A DNA stretch of 64,000 bases from Bacteroidales bacterium (GTDB taxonomy: Bacteria > Bacteroidota > Bacteroidia > Bacteroidales > UBA12077), in the NCBI GenBank assembly GCA_028282785.1, contig JANQHE010000061.1, positions 62,001 through 126,000 of the forward strand, written 5' to 3'. The notes under the pieces were generated by a model. The model did not search any database. It saw only the letters and a program-made list of their open reading frames with translations, and was not told the DNA's origin. How positions within the stretch are numbered: the stretch's first letter is position 1; the number at the start of each line of letters is the position of its first letter. Below are positions 8,986-17,092 of this stretch, piece after piece. The position numbers and the translations under genes were made by a program.

Positions 8986-9016
8986 CAAACGTACATAATG
9001 TTTTTTATGAAAACAA
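8986..9016 (-). promoter_or_regulatory. Bacteroidota promoter of the D-amino acid enzyme gene
   Basis: On the minus strand TTG (9016-9014), a 20-nt spacer and TACGTTTG (8993-8986) match both halves of the phylum consensus. The start codon is about 23 nt further on. Confidence 0.65.
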
Positions 9017-9062
9017 TGCACAGGTTTCATAAAACAATAAAGTACTTCCCTACTATAACTAT

Positions 9063-9089
9063 TAGTTTTGTAATTTTTGAACAAAACTA
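9063..9089. promoter_or_regulatory. Perfect 8-bp inverted repeat overlapping a -7 element
   Basis: TAGTTTTG, an 11-nt spacer and CAAAACTA form a perfect dyad. The left arm is itself a TANNTTTG element for rightward transcription, so a protein bound here would block it. Downstream there is only an 18-codon frame (9098-9151), so this looks like an operator-promoter without its gene. Confidence 0.35.
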
Positions 9090-9097
9090 AAAGTATT

Positions 9098-9151
9098 ATG
9101 GAGGAAATTTATGAATTAATAAGGCACACCAGTTTCTCTTGCTTTTTTTAA
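9098..9151 (+). pseudogene. Possible 5' remnant of a lost gene
   Basis: A frame beginning ATGGAGGAAATTTATGAATT (MEEIYELIR...) follows a -7 element and dyad at the right distance. It stops after 17 residues, running antisense into the end of the FMN reductase gene. It looks like the start of a small regulator gene whose body has been lost. It may also be chance. Confidence 0.15.
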
Positions 9152-9694
9152 AGCTTCGGTATACCATATGAACTCATCTAAAAATCTTTTTGATCGTTTT
9201 TCATAGAAGTCATTAAGAGCATTTCCATCATCATCAAATGCGTTTTGAACTTGTGCAATTGGAAACATAGATGAAATACTGGGAGTTCCCAATTCAGCTA
9301 AAACTGCCCTTAAATGCACTGCAGATCTTACTCCTGCATAATTACCCGCAGAATAAGAAACAATGGCACTTGGTTTAAAAAAGTATTCTCTTTGGAAATG
9401 ATCCAATAAGTTTTTTAGAGCCGGAGGAATACTGTGATTATATTCTCCGGTGACGATTAGAAATCCGTCGGAATCAGTAAGAATATCCGAAATCTTCTTC
9501 ATATTTTCCGGAGCATTTTCAGGATTATATTCTTTAAACATTTTATCTAGAAAAGGAAGTGGGAATATAAGTGGATCAATAAAATGAACCTCAACTTCTC
9601 TTTCTCTTAATTTATTAATAAAGAATTTGGATGGTTTAATTCCTTGCCTATCAGACCTTACAGATCCATAGATAACTGTAATTTTTAGTTTCAT
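9116..9694 (-). CDS. NADPH-dependent FMN reductase
   Basis: A 192-residue flavodoxin-fold protein of the NADPH-dependent FMN reductase family (chromate/azo reductase relatives). The phosphate-binding loop is YGSVRSDRQG near the N-terminus. The motif GEYNHSIPPALKNLLDH (about 95-112) is diagnostic of the family, and SYSAGNYAGVRS forms part of the flavin site. It reduces FMN, quinones or similar acceptors with NADPH in the cytoplasm. It has no partner gene: upstream is a 323-nt gap and downstream is the remnant region at 9063-9151. Confidence 0.9.
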   Translation of the reverse strand: MKLKITVIYGSVRSDRQGIKPSKFFINKLREREVEVHFIDPLIFPLPFLDKMFKEYNPENAPENMKKISDILTDSDGFLIVTGEYNHSIPPALKNLLDHFQREYFFKPSAIVSYSAGNYAGVRSAVHLRAVLAELGTPSISSMFPIAQVQNAFDDDGNALNDFYEKRSKRFLDEFIWYTEALKKARETGVPY

Positions 9695-9988
9695 GATTTA
9701 AAAGTTTATTAAAAATTGAACATTTAAATAACTATATTGTTTAAATATCTCGAAAAGAGAATAATGGTAAGATTATTCTATTCAATTAAAATTTATTTTG
9801 ATATTTAGATTTTAACAGTGAGGTGATTATATAAAATATTGGTGGTTAGGATTAAAAATATTCAAGATCTTGCTGTTGTAGTTGAACATCTCTTAGTCTG
9901 GTAAAATAAGTTGATAAGGTTGATGATTGATTAATTTATTTTAAGTTATTGTAAGATAGAATGATTGGTAAGATCAAGAGATGTGGTG
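9695..9988. other. Intergenic region with no protein gene
   Basis: The gap between the FMN reductase and CNNM genes is AT-rich at first and holds no ORF. On the plus strand it ends in a strong terminator although no plus-strand gene precedes it, and it includes a TTCAA/TTGAA hairpin (9861-9886). A small RNA is possible. I saw no exact TANNTTTG element on the plus strand. Confidence 0.35.
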
Positions 9989-10019
9989 CTCACAGGGTGT
10001 AAAAGCCCTGTGAGTTTTT
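9989..10019 (+). terminator. Orphan plus-strand terminator
   Basis: CTCACAGGG, an 8-nt loop and CCCTGTGAG are followed by TTTTT. It acts on rightward transcripts only, because the minus side has no T-run, yet no rightward gene lies upstream. The T-run abuts the stop codon of the leftward CNNM gene. Confidence 0.75.
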
Positions 10020-11061
10020 ATTTCTGGTTAAGTCTTCTGGATTTTCGTTCCCAAACCTTTTTTGCTAAAAGTTGCATGTCTTCTACGTTATCAAATTCGT
10101 CCATTATTTCCGTACCAAGTAATGTCTCAATAATATCTTCCATAGTGACAATACCAACCATTTCTCCATATTCACCAACAACCATTGCAATATGTTCTTT
10201 ATCTTCTATTAATTTATAGAATAATCTTATAATTGGCATTTGTTCATTGACCACTTTAATCTCCCGTCTTAAGCTTTCTAATTTATTATCATGCTTTTCG
10301 TCAATCATATATTGCATCATATCATCTTTAAGGACATAACCTGTAATATTCTCTATGTCATTATTATAAATAGGAATTCTGGAGAATCTGATTTTTTTAT
10401 TATTTTTAATAAAACCTTTAATGCTTTCTGTTTGCTCTGCAGCAAAAACAACTGTCCTTGGGGTTAAAATGGTTTTTACATCAATTTTGTTGAATACCAT
10501 TAGGTTCATAAGAATTTTGGACTCTTCCTTTTTGAATATGCCTTCCTTTACGCCAATTTCAGCCATAGCATGAAATTCAGAACGACTCAAAACATCCTGG
10601 TTTTCTTTCTTCTTAAGTGCTTTGGTTATAAATCTTGCTAAAATAATTATAGGATAAAACGGAGAATAGATCATTGCTTTTAAAAAATACGGAATAACGG
10701 GAGCAATACTTTTCCAATAACTTGCGCCAACCGTTTTAGGAATGATCTCGGAAAATATTAGTATTGAAACAGTCAATATGCCAGATACAATGGATAAATA
10801 TTCGTTTCCCCAAAGCTTTTGTGCTTGCACTCCTACACCAACAGCACCAACTGTATTAGCAAAAGTGTTTATGGTTAATATAGCAGCTAACGGTGTATCA
10901 ATTTTTTCTTTTAATTTTTGTAATGATTTAGCAAAATTTTTTCCTTCGTTTATTTTGCCGGCTAAAAATGTATGAGTTACACTTAGAAGTGATGCTTCCA
11001 TTATAGAGCAAATAAAAGAAACTACTACAGCGATTAAGAAATATAATACAAGTAATCCCAT
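10018..11061 (-). CDS. CNNM/CorC-type (DUF21-CBS) membrane protein
   Basis: A 347-residue inner-membrane protein. The DUF21/CNNM transmembrane domain (about 1-165) has three to four helices and the SIMEASLLSVTHTFLAG and IFSEIIPKTVG motifs. Two CBS repeats follow (about 190-325: ILTPRTVVFAAEQTESI... and ...EYGEMVGIVTMEDIIETLLG). The usual C-terminal CorC/HlyC transporter-associated domain is absent, so this is the short form. The family is linked to magnesium or other cation export, but many members are uncharacterised. Its ATG shares one base with the nadD stop codon, so it is the last gene of the yicC-gmk-nadD operon. Confidence 0.88.
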   Translation of the reverse strand: MGLLVLYFLIAVVVSFICSIMEASLLSVTHTFLAGKINEGKNFAKSLQKLKEKIDTPLAAILTINTFANTVGAVGVGVQAQKLWGNEYLSIVSGILTVSILIFSEIIPKTVGASYWKSIAPVIPYFLKAMIYSPFYPIIILARFITKALKKKENQDVLSRSEFHAMAEIGVKEGIFKKEESKILMNLMVFNKIDVKTILTPRTVVFAAEQTESIKGFIKNNKKIRFSRIPIYNNDIENITGYVLKDDMMQYMIDEKHDNKLESLRREIKVVNEQMPIIRLFYKLIEDKEHIAMVVGEYGEMVGIVTMEDIIETLLGTEIMDEFDNVEDMQLLAKKVWERKSRRLNQK

Positions 11062-11633
11062 TATTTATAAAGATTCATTTTTTCAATGTAACGATAAACT
11101 TCTTTTGGTAAAAAGTAACGAATCTCCTTATCGTTTTTAATTGCATCTCGAATAAAACTCGAAGAAATTTCCATTAAAGGTGCATTAATTAATTTAATAC
11201 CGTTATGATCTCTATATTTACCTAAATCAGATCCGGGCCGAGGATATATGTATAATTGATATTGTTTTAATATTTCTTCATAATTTTTCCATTTATGGAA
11301 TGATTGAAAATTATCAGTGCCAGCAATCAAAATAAAATCAACTTTAGGGTTTCTTTCACGCAAATAAGTTAAAGTATCGATGGTATACGATGGTTTTGGT
11401 AACCTGAATTCAATATCACAAGGCTTTATTCTTAAGTCATCCTGTATAGCTAATTCGACCATTTTTAGGCGATCATATTCATTTAGCAGGGTACTTTTCT
11501 TTTTTAGCGGATTTTGCGGACTTATTACCAACCAGATTTCATCTAAATCACTATATTCAACCATATAATTTGCAATGGCTAAGTGACCAATATGAATAGG
11601 ATTAAATGAACCAAAGTATAACCCAACTTTCAT
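11061..11633 (-). CDS. nadD: Nicotinate-nucleotide adenylyltransferase
   Basis: A 190-residue nucleotidyltransferase that joins nicotinate mononucleotide and ATP to deamido-NAD in NAD synthesis. The class motif GSFNPIHIGH (8-17) carries the HIGH signature. SPQNPLKKK is the NaMN-binding loop, and ISSSFIRDAI near residue 155 is the second ATP-binding motif. The length fits NadD. It lies 2 nt downstream of gmk and overlaps the CNNM gene by one base, a tight operon. Housekeeping expression is expected. Confidence 0.95.
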   Translation of the reverse strand: MKVGLYFGSFNPIHIGHLAIANYMVEYSDLDEIWLVISPQNPLKKKSTLLNEYDRLKMVELAIQDDLRIKPCDIEFRLPKPSYTIDTLTYLRERNPKVDFILIAGTDNFQSFHKWKNYEEILKQYQLYIYPRPGSDLGKYRDHNGIKLINAPLMEISSSFIRDAIKNDKEIRYFLPKEVYRYIEKMNLYK

Positions 11634-11635
11634 TT

Positions 11636-12202
11636 TTAGCTCTTTATGAATTTTTTGATGGTGGTTTCAGTTTTTTTAACTGCTTTTTCAAGTTTGTCAT
11701 TAATGATAATAACATCAAATCTATCGGCATAACTTAGTTCTTCATTGGCTTTACCCAATCTGGTTTCAATATCTTCATTGCTGTCAGTTGATCGAAGGAT
11801 GAGCCTTTTTTCCAACTCCTCAATACTTGGAGGCATTATAAATATTGATAAAGCTCTATCCGGAAACTTATTTTTTATATTAAGGCCTCCAATCACATCA
11901 ACATCAAAAATAACATGCTTTCCTTGCAACCAAATACGTTCGAGTTCAGTTTTTAGAGTTCCATAAAATCGATTCTCATAAACCTCTTCCCATTCAACAA
12001 ATTCACCGTTTTCAATTTTAACTTTGAAATCGTCTGCAGTAAGAAAATAATAATCTTTACCATCAACTTCATTTTCTCTTTGTAGTCTACTAGTGGCAGA
12101 AATCGAGAATTCAAGATTTAGGTCTTTTTTAAGAAGATTTTGAACAATGCTTGTTTTTCCCGAACCAGAAGGGGCTGAAAATATGATTAGTTTACCGTCC
12201 AT
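11636..12202 (-). CDS. gmk: Guanylate kinase
   Basis: A 188-residue enzyme that phosphorylates GMP to GDP with ATP. The P-loop is SAPSGSGKTS (9-18). SATSRLQRENEVDGKDYYF and GEFVEWEEVYENRFYGT form the GMP-binding region, and DVDVIGGLNIK and IFIMPPSIEELEKRL are typical of Gmk. It follows yicC by 2 nt and precedes nadD by 2 nt, consistent with the yicC-gmk pairing seen in many bacteria. Confidence 0.96.
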   Translation of the reverse strand: MDGKLIIFSAPSGSGKTSIVQNLLKKDLNLEFSISATSRLQRENEVDGKDYYFLTADDFKVKIENGEFVEWEEVYENRFYGTLKTELERIWLQGKHVIFDVDVIGGLNIKNKFPDRALSIFIMPPSIEELEKRLILRSTDSNEDIETRLGKANEELSYADRFDVIIINDKLEKAVKKTETTIKKFIKS

Positions 12203-12204
12203 AA

Positions 12205-13077
12205 TTAAAGAATATTAAGCATTTGCTCTTTAATTTTTTCTAATTCATTTTTCATTAAAACAACAAGTTTTTGAATATCCGAATCGTTTGCTTTTGATCC
12301 TAATGTATTTATTTCCCGACCAATTTCCTGGCTTATAAAACTTAGCTTTTTGCCATTCGATTCAGATTCACTTAATATTTCTAAGAAATAATTGCAATGA
12401 TTTGTTAATCGGACTTTTTCTTCTGTAATGTCAAGCTTTTCCAAATAATATATCAGTTCTTGCTCGAACCTGTTTTTATCGTATTCATTTTCATCAAAGG
12501 ATTTGTTTAAGTTTTCTTTTAGTTTGGATTTTATTTTTTCGGTCCTATCAAGTTCAAATGGAGCAATTTCATTTTTCTTTTTTTCAATAGCTTTTATTCT
12601 TTGTTCCATATCATCTTTTAGATATTTACCTTCCTGTGTTCTAAAATCATCCAATTGATCAAGAGCATTTTCAATTGTAGAAATAACGATTTTCCAATCA
12701 TTTTCATCTATTTCTTCTTTTTCCGTATTCAAGGTGTCAGGCAATCGAATGGCCATTTGTAATAACTGTTCCGATTGAAGATTTAATTCTGTGGCTAGTT
12801 CTTTTAATTGATTCACATAGCTTTTGATTACTCCTGAGTTTATTGTAGTTGCCTTATTTTCATCCGAAACTTCATAATAAAGTACAAATTCCACTTTACC
12901 ACGTAATAATTTTTTCGAAACAAGATTTCTAATTTCAAGTTCCTTTTCCCGGTATATTCCGGGGATTTTTGTATATAGATCCAGGTTTTTACTATTTAAT
13001 GATTTTACTTCTATAATAACTTTTCGATCTTTTAATTCACATTCGGCTTTTCCATAGCCGGTCATAGATTTTATCAT
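12205..13077 (-). CDS. yicC: YicC/YloC family endoribonuclease
   Basis: A 290-residue protein with the YicC N-terminal domain (MIKSMTGYGKAE...VEVKSLNSKNLDLY) and the C-terminal DUF1732 domain (about 205-290, ending TLGSKANDSDIQKLVVLMKNELEKIKEQMLN). Family members cleave RNA and affect small-RNA decay. The central part is a charged coiled coil. It is the first gene of the operon and the gmk neighbour is typical. Confidence 0.92.
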   Translation of the reverse strand: MIKSMTGYGKAECELKDRKVIIEVKSLNSKNLDLYTKIPGIYREKELEIRNLVSKKLLRGKVEFVLYYEVSDENKATTINSGVIKSYVNQLKELATELNLQSEQLLQMAIRLPDTLNTEKEEIDENDWKIVISTIENALDQLDDFRTQEGKYLKDDMEQRIKAIEKKKNEIAPFELDRTEKIKSKLKENLNKSFDENEYDKNRFEQELIYYLEKLDITEEKVRLTNHCNYFLEILSESESNGKKLSFISQEIGREINTLGSKANDSDIQKLVVLMKNELEKIKEQMLNIL

Positions 13078-13109
13078 ATTATTCTTTTCAAGATATTGAA
13101 TTTATAGGA

Positions 13110-13117
13110 CAAAGGTA
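13110..13117 (-). promoter_or_regulatory. Probable promoter of the yicC-gmk-nadD-CNNM operon
   Basis: TACCTTTG on the minus strand matches TANNTTTG and lies 33 nt before the yicC start. A TTG upstream (13144-13146) is at 26 nt, further than ideal, so the -33 half is uncertain. Confidence 0.5.
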
Positions 13118-13413
13118 ATAAATAAGTTATATAGTTTGGAGTTCAAAGAATAATTTGTACTTCTGACAAGATTTTACTTTAAATCTGAATTGAATTATTT
13201 TAATTTAATAAACGCACCTAAATAAAATTAATAATTTAATACCTTTTTGAACAAATATTTATATTGTTAATAACCCTAAATTTTAGATTTAATACTAATT
13301 TAAAACCTAAATACAACAAAGGTTACAGAGTAATTAACAATTGTTGAAAACATTGGTTGATAAGAAGTTAACTAAAACGGGCCAAAAAATTTTAGTATAA
13401 TTCAACCTGTTTG

Positions 13414-13421
13414 TATATTTG
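13414..13421 (+). promoter_or_regulatory. -7 promoter element (TATATTTG) of the 13.4-kb RNA candidate
   Basis: TATATTTG matches the phylum's -7 element and immediately precedes the region of raised G+C. The -33 region reads TTTTAG rather than TTTG. No protein gene lies downstream on this strand. Confidence 0.5.
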
Positions 13422-13423
13422 TT

Positions 13424-14041
13424 CTACCAGGTGAGAGATAAAAGGTCGCTCAACAGGGTAGGGAGAGGAAAAAGATACTTAGTTGTAAAATGGACCGATC
13501 GTACAATTTTTGAAATTGCCTTCCCCAAGAGCCGAAGTTCGAATCTGAAAGACTTGTTCCGAAAGTTTCGATCAATCCGAAAAGCTTCGCCTAGCGTTCT
13601 TTAAAAGATTGAGCTGTAAGCAGCAATATTTACAAAAAAACGAGCGATCGTTCATGACTTTGAAAATAATGCTGAAACCCCAAATTAATCTTCGGGTTAG
13701 TTAAGGTTTACAATGATTAAGAAAAGAACTTAATCGATTTATGCAGAAAAGGAATTCCGCAAGGAAAACCCCAATGTATAATCAATTAAGAACCTATCTA
13801 ATCAATTGGCTTACAATATGGCACTTCGTTCGTGAAGTTTTTCTGAAAAGTTTAACCAACGAACAGCTTAAAAGCCAAACCTTAGCTGGAATGGTTTATA
13901 GGTTCAGGGCTTGCAACAAAGGATTAATTCCTTGGTTGCTTACGCCAACCATAATAACGGTAATCTGGTACATGGAAAATTTCGGTTTTCTATTGTTAAA
14001 GGGGATTAGTCATCTCGATTAGTTCCCTTTACTGTTTTATA
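13424..14041 (+). ncRNA. Candidate large structured non-coding RNA (about 0.6 kb)
   Basis: This 1-kb gap has no credible gene, but from 13424 the base composition changes: the first 200 nt are about 42% G+C by my count, above the neighbouring genes and far above other gaps. Hairpins are dense. CTACC (13424-13428) pairs with GGTAG (13457-13461) around TGAG/CTCA. AACGA-gcga-TCGTT has a GNRA loop (13639-13652). GATTAAG/CTTAATC lies at 13715-13735, ACTTC/GAAGT at 13823-13838, and GCAAC-a-AAGGA with TCCTT-g-GTTGC at 13913-13939. AAAGGG/CCCTTT (13998-14030), followed by ACTGTTTTAT, could be the end. Frames of 61 and 93 codons exist but look like translated non-coding DNA. It matches neither tmRNA nor RNase P by motif. 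Confidence 0.45.
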
Positions 14042-14093
14042 ACGAATAGTTGTAGTATTGTTAATAAATAAATATTGTAAAAGCAGCAGTAAT

Positions 14094-15422
14094 TTAAATG
14101 ATAGCTTTCTTTTTCCAATTTCCTGTTAAATAGTAAGCGAATGAAAGTATAAGTCCAACTATCCATCCTATAGGCATTGACCACCAAATACCAATTTCAC
14201 CGAAATAATCAGATAAAATCCAGGCACCAGGAATTCTTATAATCCAAAGTGATATTAATGAGAGAAACATTGGAATTAATGTATCACCTGCGCCACGCAT
14301 TACTCCGGAAATTATAAACATAGCGGAGAATACAATATAGAAACCTCCGACAATAAATAGATATTCTCTTCCAATTCTAATAACTTCAGGATCATTAGTA
14401 AATAAATTCATTAAGAAAGTTGCTCCCAAAAGAACAAATGCTGAAACTCCTAAAGAAACCAGTGATGACATTTTTAATGTTGCAATGAGTCCCGTATTTA
14501 TCCTTTCCATTTTTCTGGCACCAATATTCTGACCAACAAATGTACTCAATGCCTGAGCAAAATTCATTGCAGGCAATGTTGCTAATGACCCGATACGCAT
14601 TACAACAGAGTATGCTGCAATTACGTTGGTACCAAACTTGTTAACGATTCCAATTAAAGCTGTCATCCCAATGGCAACAAAGGTTTGTTGTATTCCGGTT
14701 GGTAATCCTATACGTAAACTTTTCTTAAAAATTGTCTTATCAAAAATAAGGTTAGTTAAAGAAAACTGAATGATTTCATGTTTTCGATTTAAGTAAATGA
14801 CTGCAGTTAAAAAAGCACCGCCCTGAGCTAAAACTGATGCAATGGCAACACCTGCAATTCCCCATTTAAAAACTAAAACAAATAACAAATCGAATGCTAT
14901 ATTGGCAAATGTTGATACAATTAAAAAATATAATGGAGTTTTAGAGTCTCCCAACCCTCTGAGTATTGCACTCGTTCCATTAAAACCAAATGAAACAATA
15001 ACACCTCCAATAAAAATATTAAAATAGATTTTTGCTTGAGGAATAACTTCTTCAGGTAACTTTAAGAATCTAAAAATGTCTTCACTAAAAATAATTCCAA
15101 TAATACTGATCACAATTGATGCAAAAAACAGAAAAATGAAAAGTGTATCAATTGTTCTTTTAACTTTTTCTATCTCTTTAGCTCCAAAATACTGAGATAT
15201 GACAATGGTACTTCCGGATGCAATACCAATAATTAATGAAAGAAAAGCAAATATCAGTGGAAAGGATGCCCCAACTGCTGCAAGTGCTTCTTTACCAATA
15301 AAATTGCCGACAATAATACTATCAACTACATTATAGAGTTGTTGGAATACATTCCCAAACAACATGGGCAAAGCAAATTTAAGTATTAGAGAGCTTTCTT
15401 TTCCTTTGGTTAAATCTTTCAT
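14094..15422 (-). CDS. MATE family efflux transporter
   Basis: A 442-residue inner-membrane protein with about 12 membrane helices in two homologous halves. The opening KFALPMLFGNVFQQLYNVVDSIIVGNFIG is typical of MATE exporters (NorM/DinF superfamily), as are the matching second-half segments LRIGLPTGIQQTF and NIGARKMERIN. It exports drugs or metabolites in exchange for sodium ions or protons; the substrate cannot be read from sequence. Downstream lies the candidate RNA region. Upstream a terminator separates it from tnaA, so it is probably transcribed alone. Confidence 0.93.
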   Translation of the reverse strand: MKDLTKGKESSLILKFALPMLFGNVFQQLYNVVDSIIVGNFIGKEALAAVGASFPLIFAFLSLIIGIASGSTIVISQYFGAKEIEKVKRTIDTLFIFLFFASIVISIIGIIFSEDIFRFLKLPEEVIPQAKIYFNIFIGGVIVSFGFNGTSAILRGLGDSKTPLYFLIVSTFANIAFDLLFVLVFKWGIAGVAIASVLAQGGAFLTAVIYLNRKHEIIQFSLTNLIFDKTIFKKSLRIGLPTGIQQTFVAIGMTALIGIVNKFGTNVIAAYSVVMRIGSLATLPAMNFAQALSTFVGQNIGARKMERINTGLIATLKMSSLVSLGVSAFVLLGATFLMNLFTNDPEVIRIGREYLFIVGGFYIVFSAMFIISGVMRGAGDTLIPMFLSLISLWIIRIPGAWILSDYFGEIGIWWSMPIGWIVGLILSFAYYLTGNWKKKAII

Positions 15423-15498
15423 TAAATCTTTTTAAAGTCTTGCAAAGCTGCCCAAATAAAATCGATTATCAAAATTTGCTATGAAATATTATAAAATT

Positions 15499-15529
15499 AA
15501 AAAACCTCGAATTTAATTCGAGGTTTTTA
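15499..15529. terminator. Bidirectional terminator after tnaA
   Basis: AAAAACCTCGAAT, a TTA loop and ATTCGAGGTTTTT form a perfect 13-bp stem with A/T tails on both sides. It ends the tryptophanase transcript. Confidence 0.85.
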
Positions 15530-15533
15530 ATTA

Positions 15534-16913
15534 TTATTTAACTTTTTCTAATTTAACTGTGAAATGCCTCATTATGGATGCCTCTTCGAGAATATTAAAT
15601 CCTGTTCTGATTTCATCCCTACGATCGAAAACATTTTTAAGAGCTACAGCGATAACGTCCATGTGGTTGTTTGTGTAAACTCTACGAGGAATTGCCAATC
15701 TTAGTAATTCTAATGCAGGATAACGGTTTTTTCTGGTTTCAGGATCACGATCTGCTAAGAGAGTTCCGATCTCAACACCTCGAATACCGGCTTCCAAATA
15801 TAATTCTACAGCTAAAGTCTGAGCAATATATTGCTCTTTAGGTACATGTGGTAAAAACTTTTTAGCATCAACAAAAATTGCATGGCCGCCATAAGGTCGT
15901 TGTACAGAAATACCAAAGCCGGTAAGTTTTTCACCTAAATAAGCTACTTGCTTAATTCTGGTATCTAAATAATCGAATTCTGTACCTTCATCTAACCCTT
16001 GAGCCAAAGCATTCATATCGCGACCAGACATTCCTCCATAAGTGATAAATCCTTCAAAAACAATATTGAAGACCGTAGCTTTTTTAAAAGTTTCTTCGCT
16101 TTTTAACGCAATAAAACCACCCATATTAACAATTGCATCTTTCTTACTGCTCATGGTCATTCCATCAGCATAAGAAAACATTTCTTTAACAATTTCCTTA
16201 ATGGTTTTATTTTCATATCCTTTTTCACGTTGCTTGATGAAATATGCATTCTCGGCAAAACGAGCCGAATCATAATACACCGGGATTTTATATTTATCTG
16301 CAATAGTGCGGATACCTTTCATGTTTTCGATTGAAACAGGCTGCCCTCCTGATGAATTACATGTTACTGTGAGTACAATAAAGGGAATTTTCTCAGCAGA
16401 ATGTTCTTTTATTGTATTTTCTAACTTTTTTAAGTCAACATTTCCTTTAAAAGGATGATCAATTTCAGTATCAAAAGCTTCATTTATAGTACAATCAATA
16501 GCTTTAGCTTTTCTAAATTCAATATGTCCTTTCGTTGTATCAAAATGTGAATTACCCGGTATGATATCACCTTCTTTTATCGTTGCTGAGAATAATACAT
16601 TTTCGGCTGCCCTACCTTGATGTGTAGGAAGAAAATAGTCAAAACCCAATAATTCTTTAATTATATTTTTTAAGTTGTAATATGATGATGCCCCGGCATA
16701 ACTTTCATCACCTAGCATCATTGCCGACCACTGTTTGTCACTCATTGCACCGGTTCCCGAATCAGTTAACAGATCGATAAAAACCTGGTTGCTTTTTAGG
16801 TTAAATAAGTTATAGTTTGCTTCTTTAATCCATTTTTCACGTTCTTCGCGAGTACTTTTTTTGATAGTTTCTACCATCTTAATCTTATATGATTCTGCAA
16901 ATGGAAGTTCCAT
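15534..16913 (-). CDS. tnaA: Tryptophanase
   Basis: A 459-residue fold-type I PLP beta-eliminating lyase that degrades L-tryptophan to indole, pyruvate and ammonia. The PLP lysine is in MTMSSKKDAIVNMGG. FIDLLTDSGTGAMSDKQW, PTHQGRAAEN and DSARFAENAYFIKQRE are shared with E. coli TnaA. The close relative tyrosine phenol-lyase has ERG where this protein has GVEIGT near the C-terminus, and the ending IMRHFTVKLEKV also follows TnaA, so tryptophanase is preferred. It has its own promoter and a 26-codon leader ORF, and a strong terminator follows. Confidence 0.88.
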   Translation of the reverse strand: MELPFAESYKIKMVETIKKSTREEREKWIKEANYNLFNLKSNQVFIDLLTDSGTGAMSDKQWSAMMLGDESYAGASSYYNLKNIIKELLGFDYFLPTHQGRAAENVLFSATIKEGDIIPGNSHFDTTKGHIEFRKAKAIDCTINEAFDTEIDHPFKGNVDLKKLENTIKEHSAEKIPFIVLTVTCNSSGGQPVSIENMKGIRTIADKYKIPVYYDSARFAENAYFIKQREKGYENKTIKEIVKEMFSYADGMTMSSKKDAIVNMGGFIALKSEETFKKATVFNIVFEGFITYGGMSGRDMNALAQGLDEGTEFDYLDTRIKQVAYLGEKLTGFGISVQRPYGGHAIFVDAKKFLPHVPKEQYIAQTLAVELYLEAGIRGVEIGTLLADRDPETRKNRYPALELLRLAIPRRVYTNNHMDVIAVALKNVFDRRDEIRTGFNILEEASIMRHFTVKLEKVK

Positions 16914-16980
16914 GTTATAATAAATTTAATAATTAAAAAAATTGAAAAAATAAAAAAGTGTGGTTTTCGTAAAAGAGAAA

Positions 16981-17061
16981 TTAGAAGCTGAAAGAATCTC
17001 TTTCCTTAATATTTAAGTAAACGTGTTTTGATGAAAATAATATGTTCATTGATATTTTCAT
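16981..17061 (-). other. Leader ORF upstream of tnaA
   Basis: A 26-codon frame (MKISMNILFSSKH...RDSFSF) starts about 30 nt after the -7 element on the tnaA transcript and ends 67 nt before tnaA. The position matches tnaC in enterobacteria, but this peptide has no tryptophan and no terminal proline, so an E. coli-type stalling mechanism is not supported. A GAAAG-agatt-CTTTC hairpin overlaps its end. Confidence 0.25.
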
Positions 17062-17092
17062 TTTCTATTTCTAATTGCCATACAAATATACA

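Noticed and set aside
13537-13545. GTTCGAATC, a tRNA T-loop-like sequence
   Set aside because: The flanking bases do not pair to a T stem and no acceptor, D or anticodon arms can be drawn, so it is not called a tRNA.
13419-13604. 61-codon frame in the 13-kb gap
   Set aside because: Arg/Ser-rich, starts inside the promoter element, no ribosome site, and coincides with hairpin-rich DNA; more likely part of a non-coding RNA.
13741-14022. 93-codon frame in the 13-kb gap
   Set aside because: Unusual Trp/Arg content, no ribosome site, overlaps several strong hairpins; no resemblance to a known protein.
13424-14041. tmRNA, RNase P RNA or SRP RNA for the 13-kb region
   Set aside because: No tag-peptide frame, no GAGGAAAGTCC/ACAGAA pair and no SRP GGAAG-AGCAG motif were found.
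15534-16913. Tyrosine phenol-lyase as an alternative to tryptophanase
   Set aside because: The C-terminal GVEIGT and IMRHFTVKLEKV and the DSARFAENAYFIKQRE block follow tryptophanase; the Arg expected in tyrosine phenol-lyase near the C-terminus is missing.
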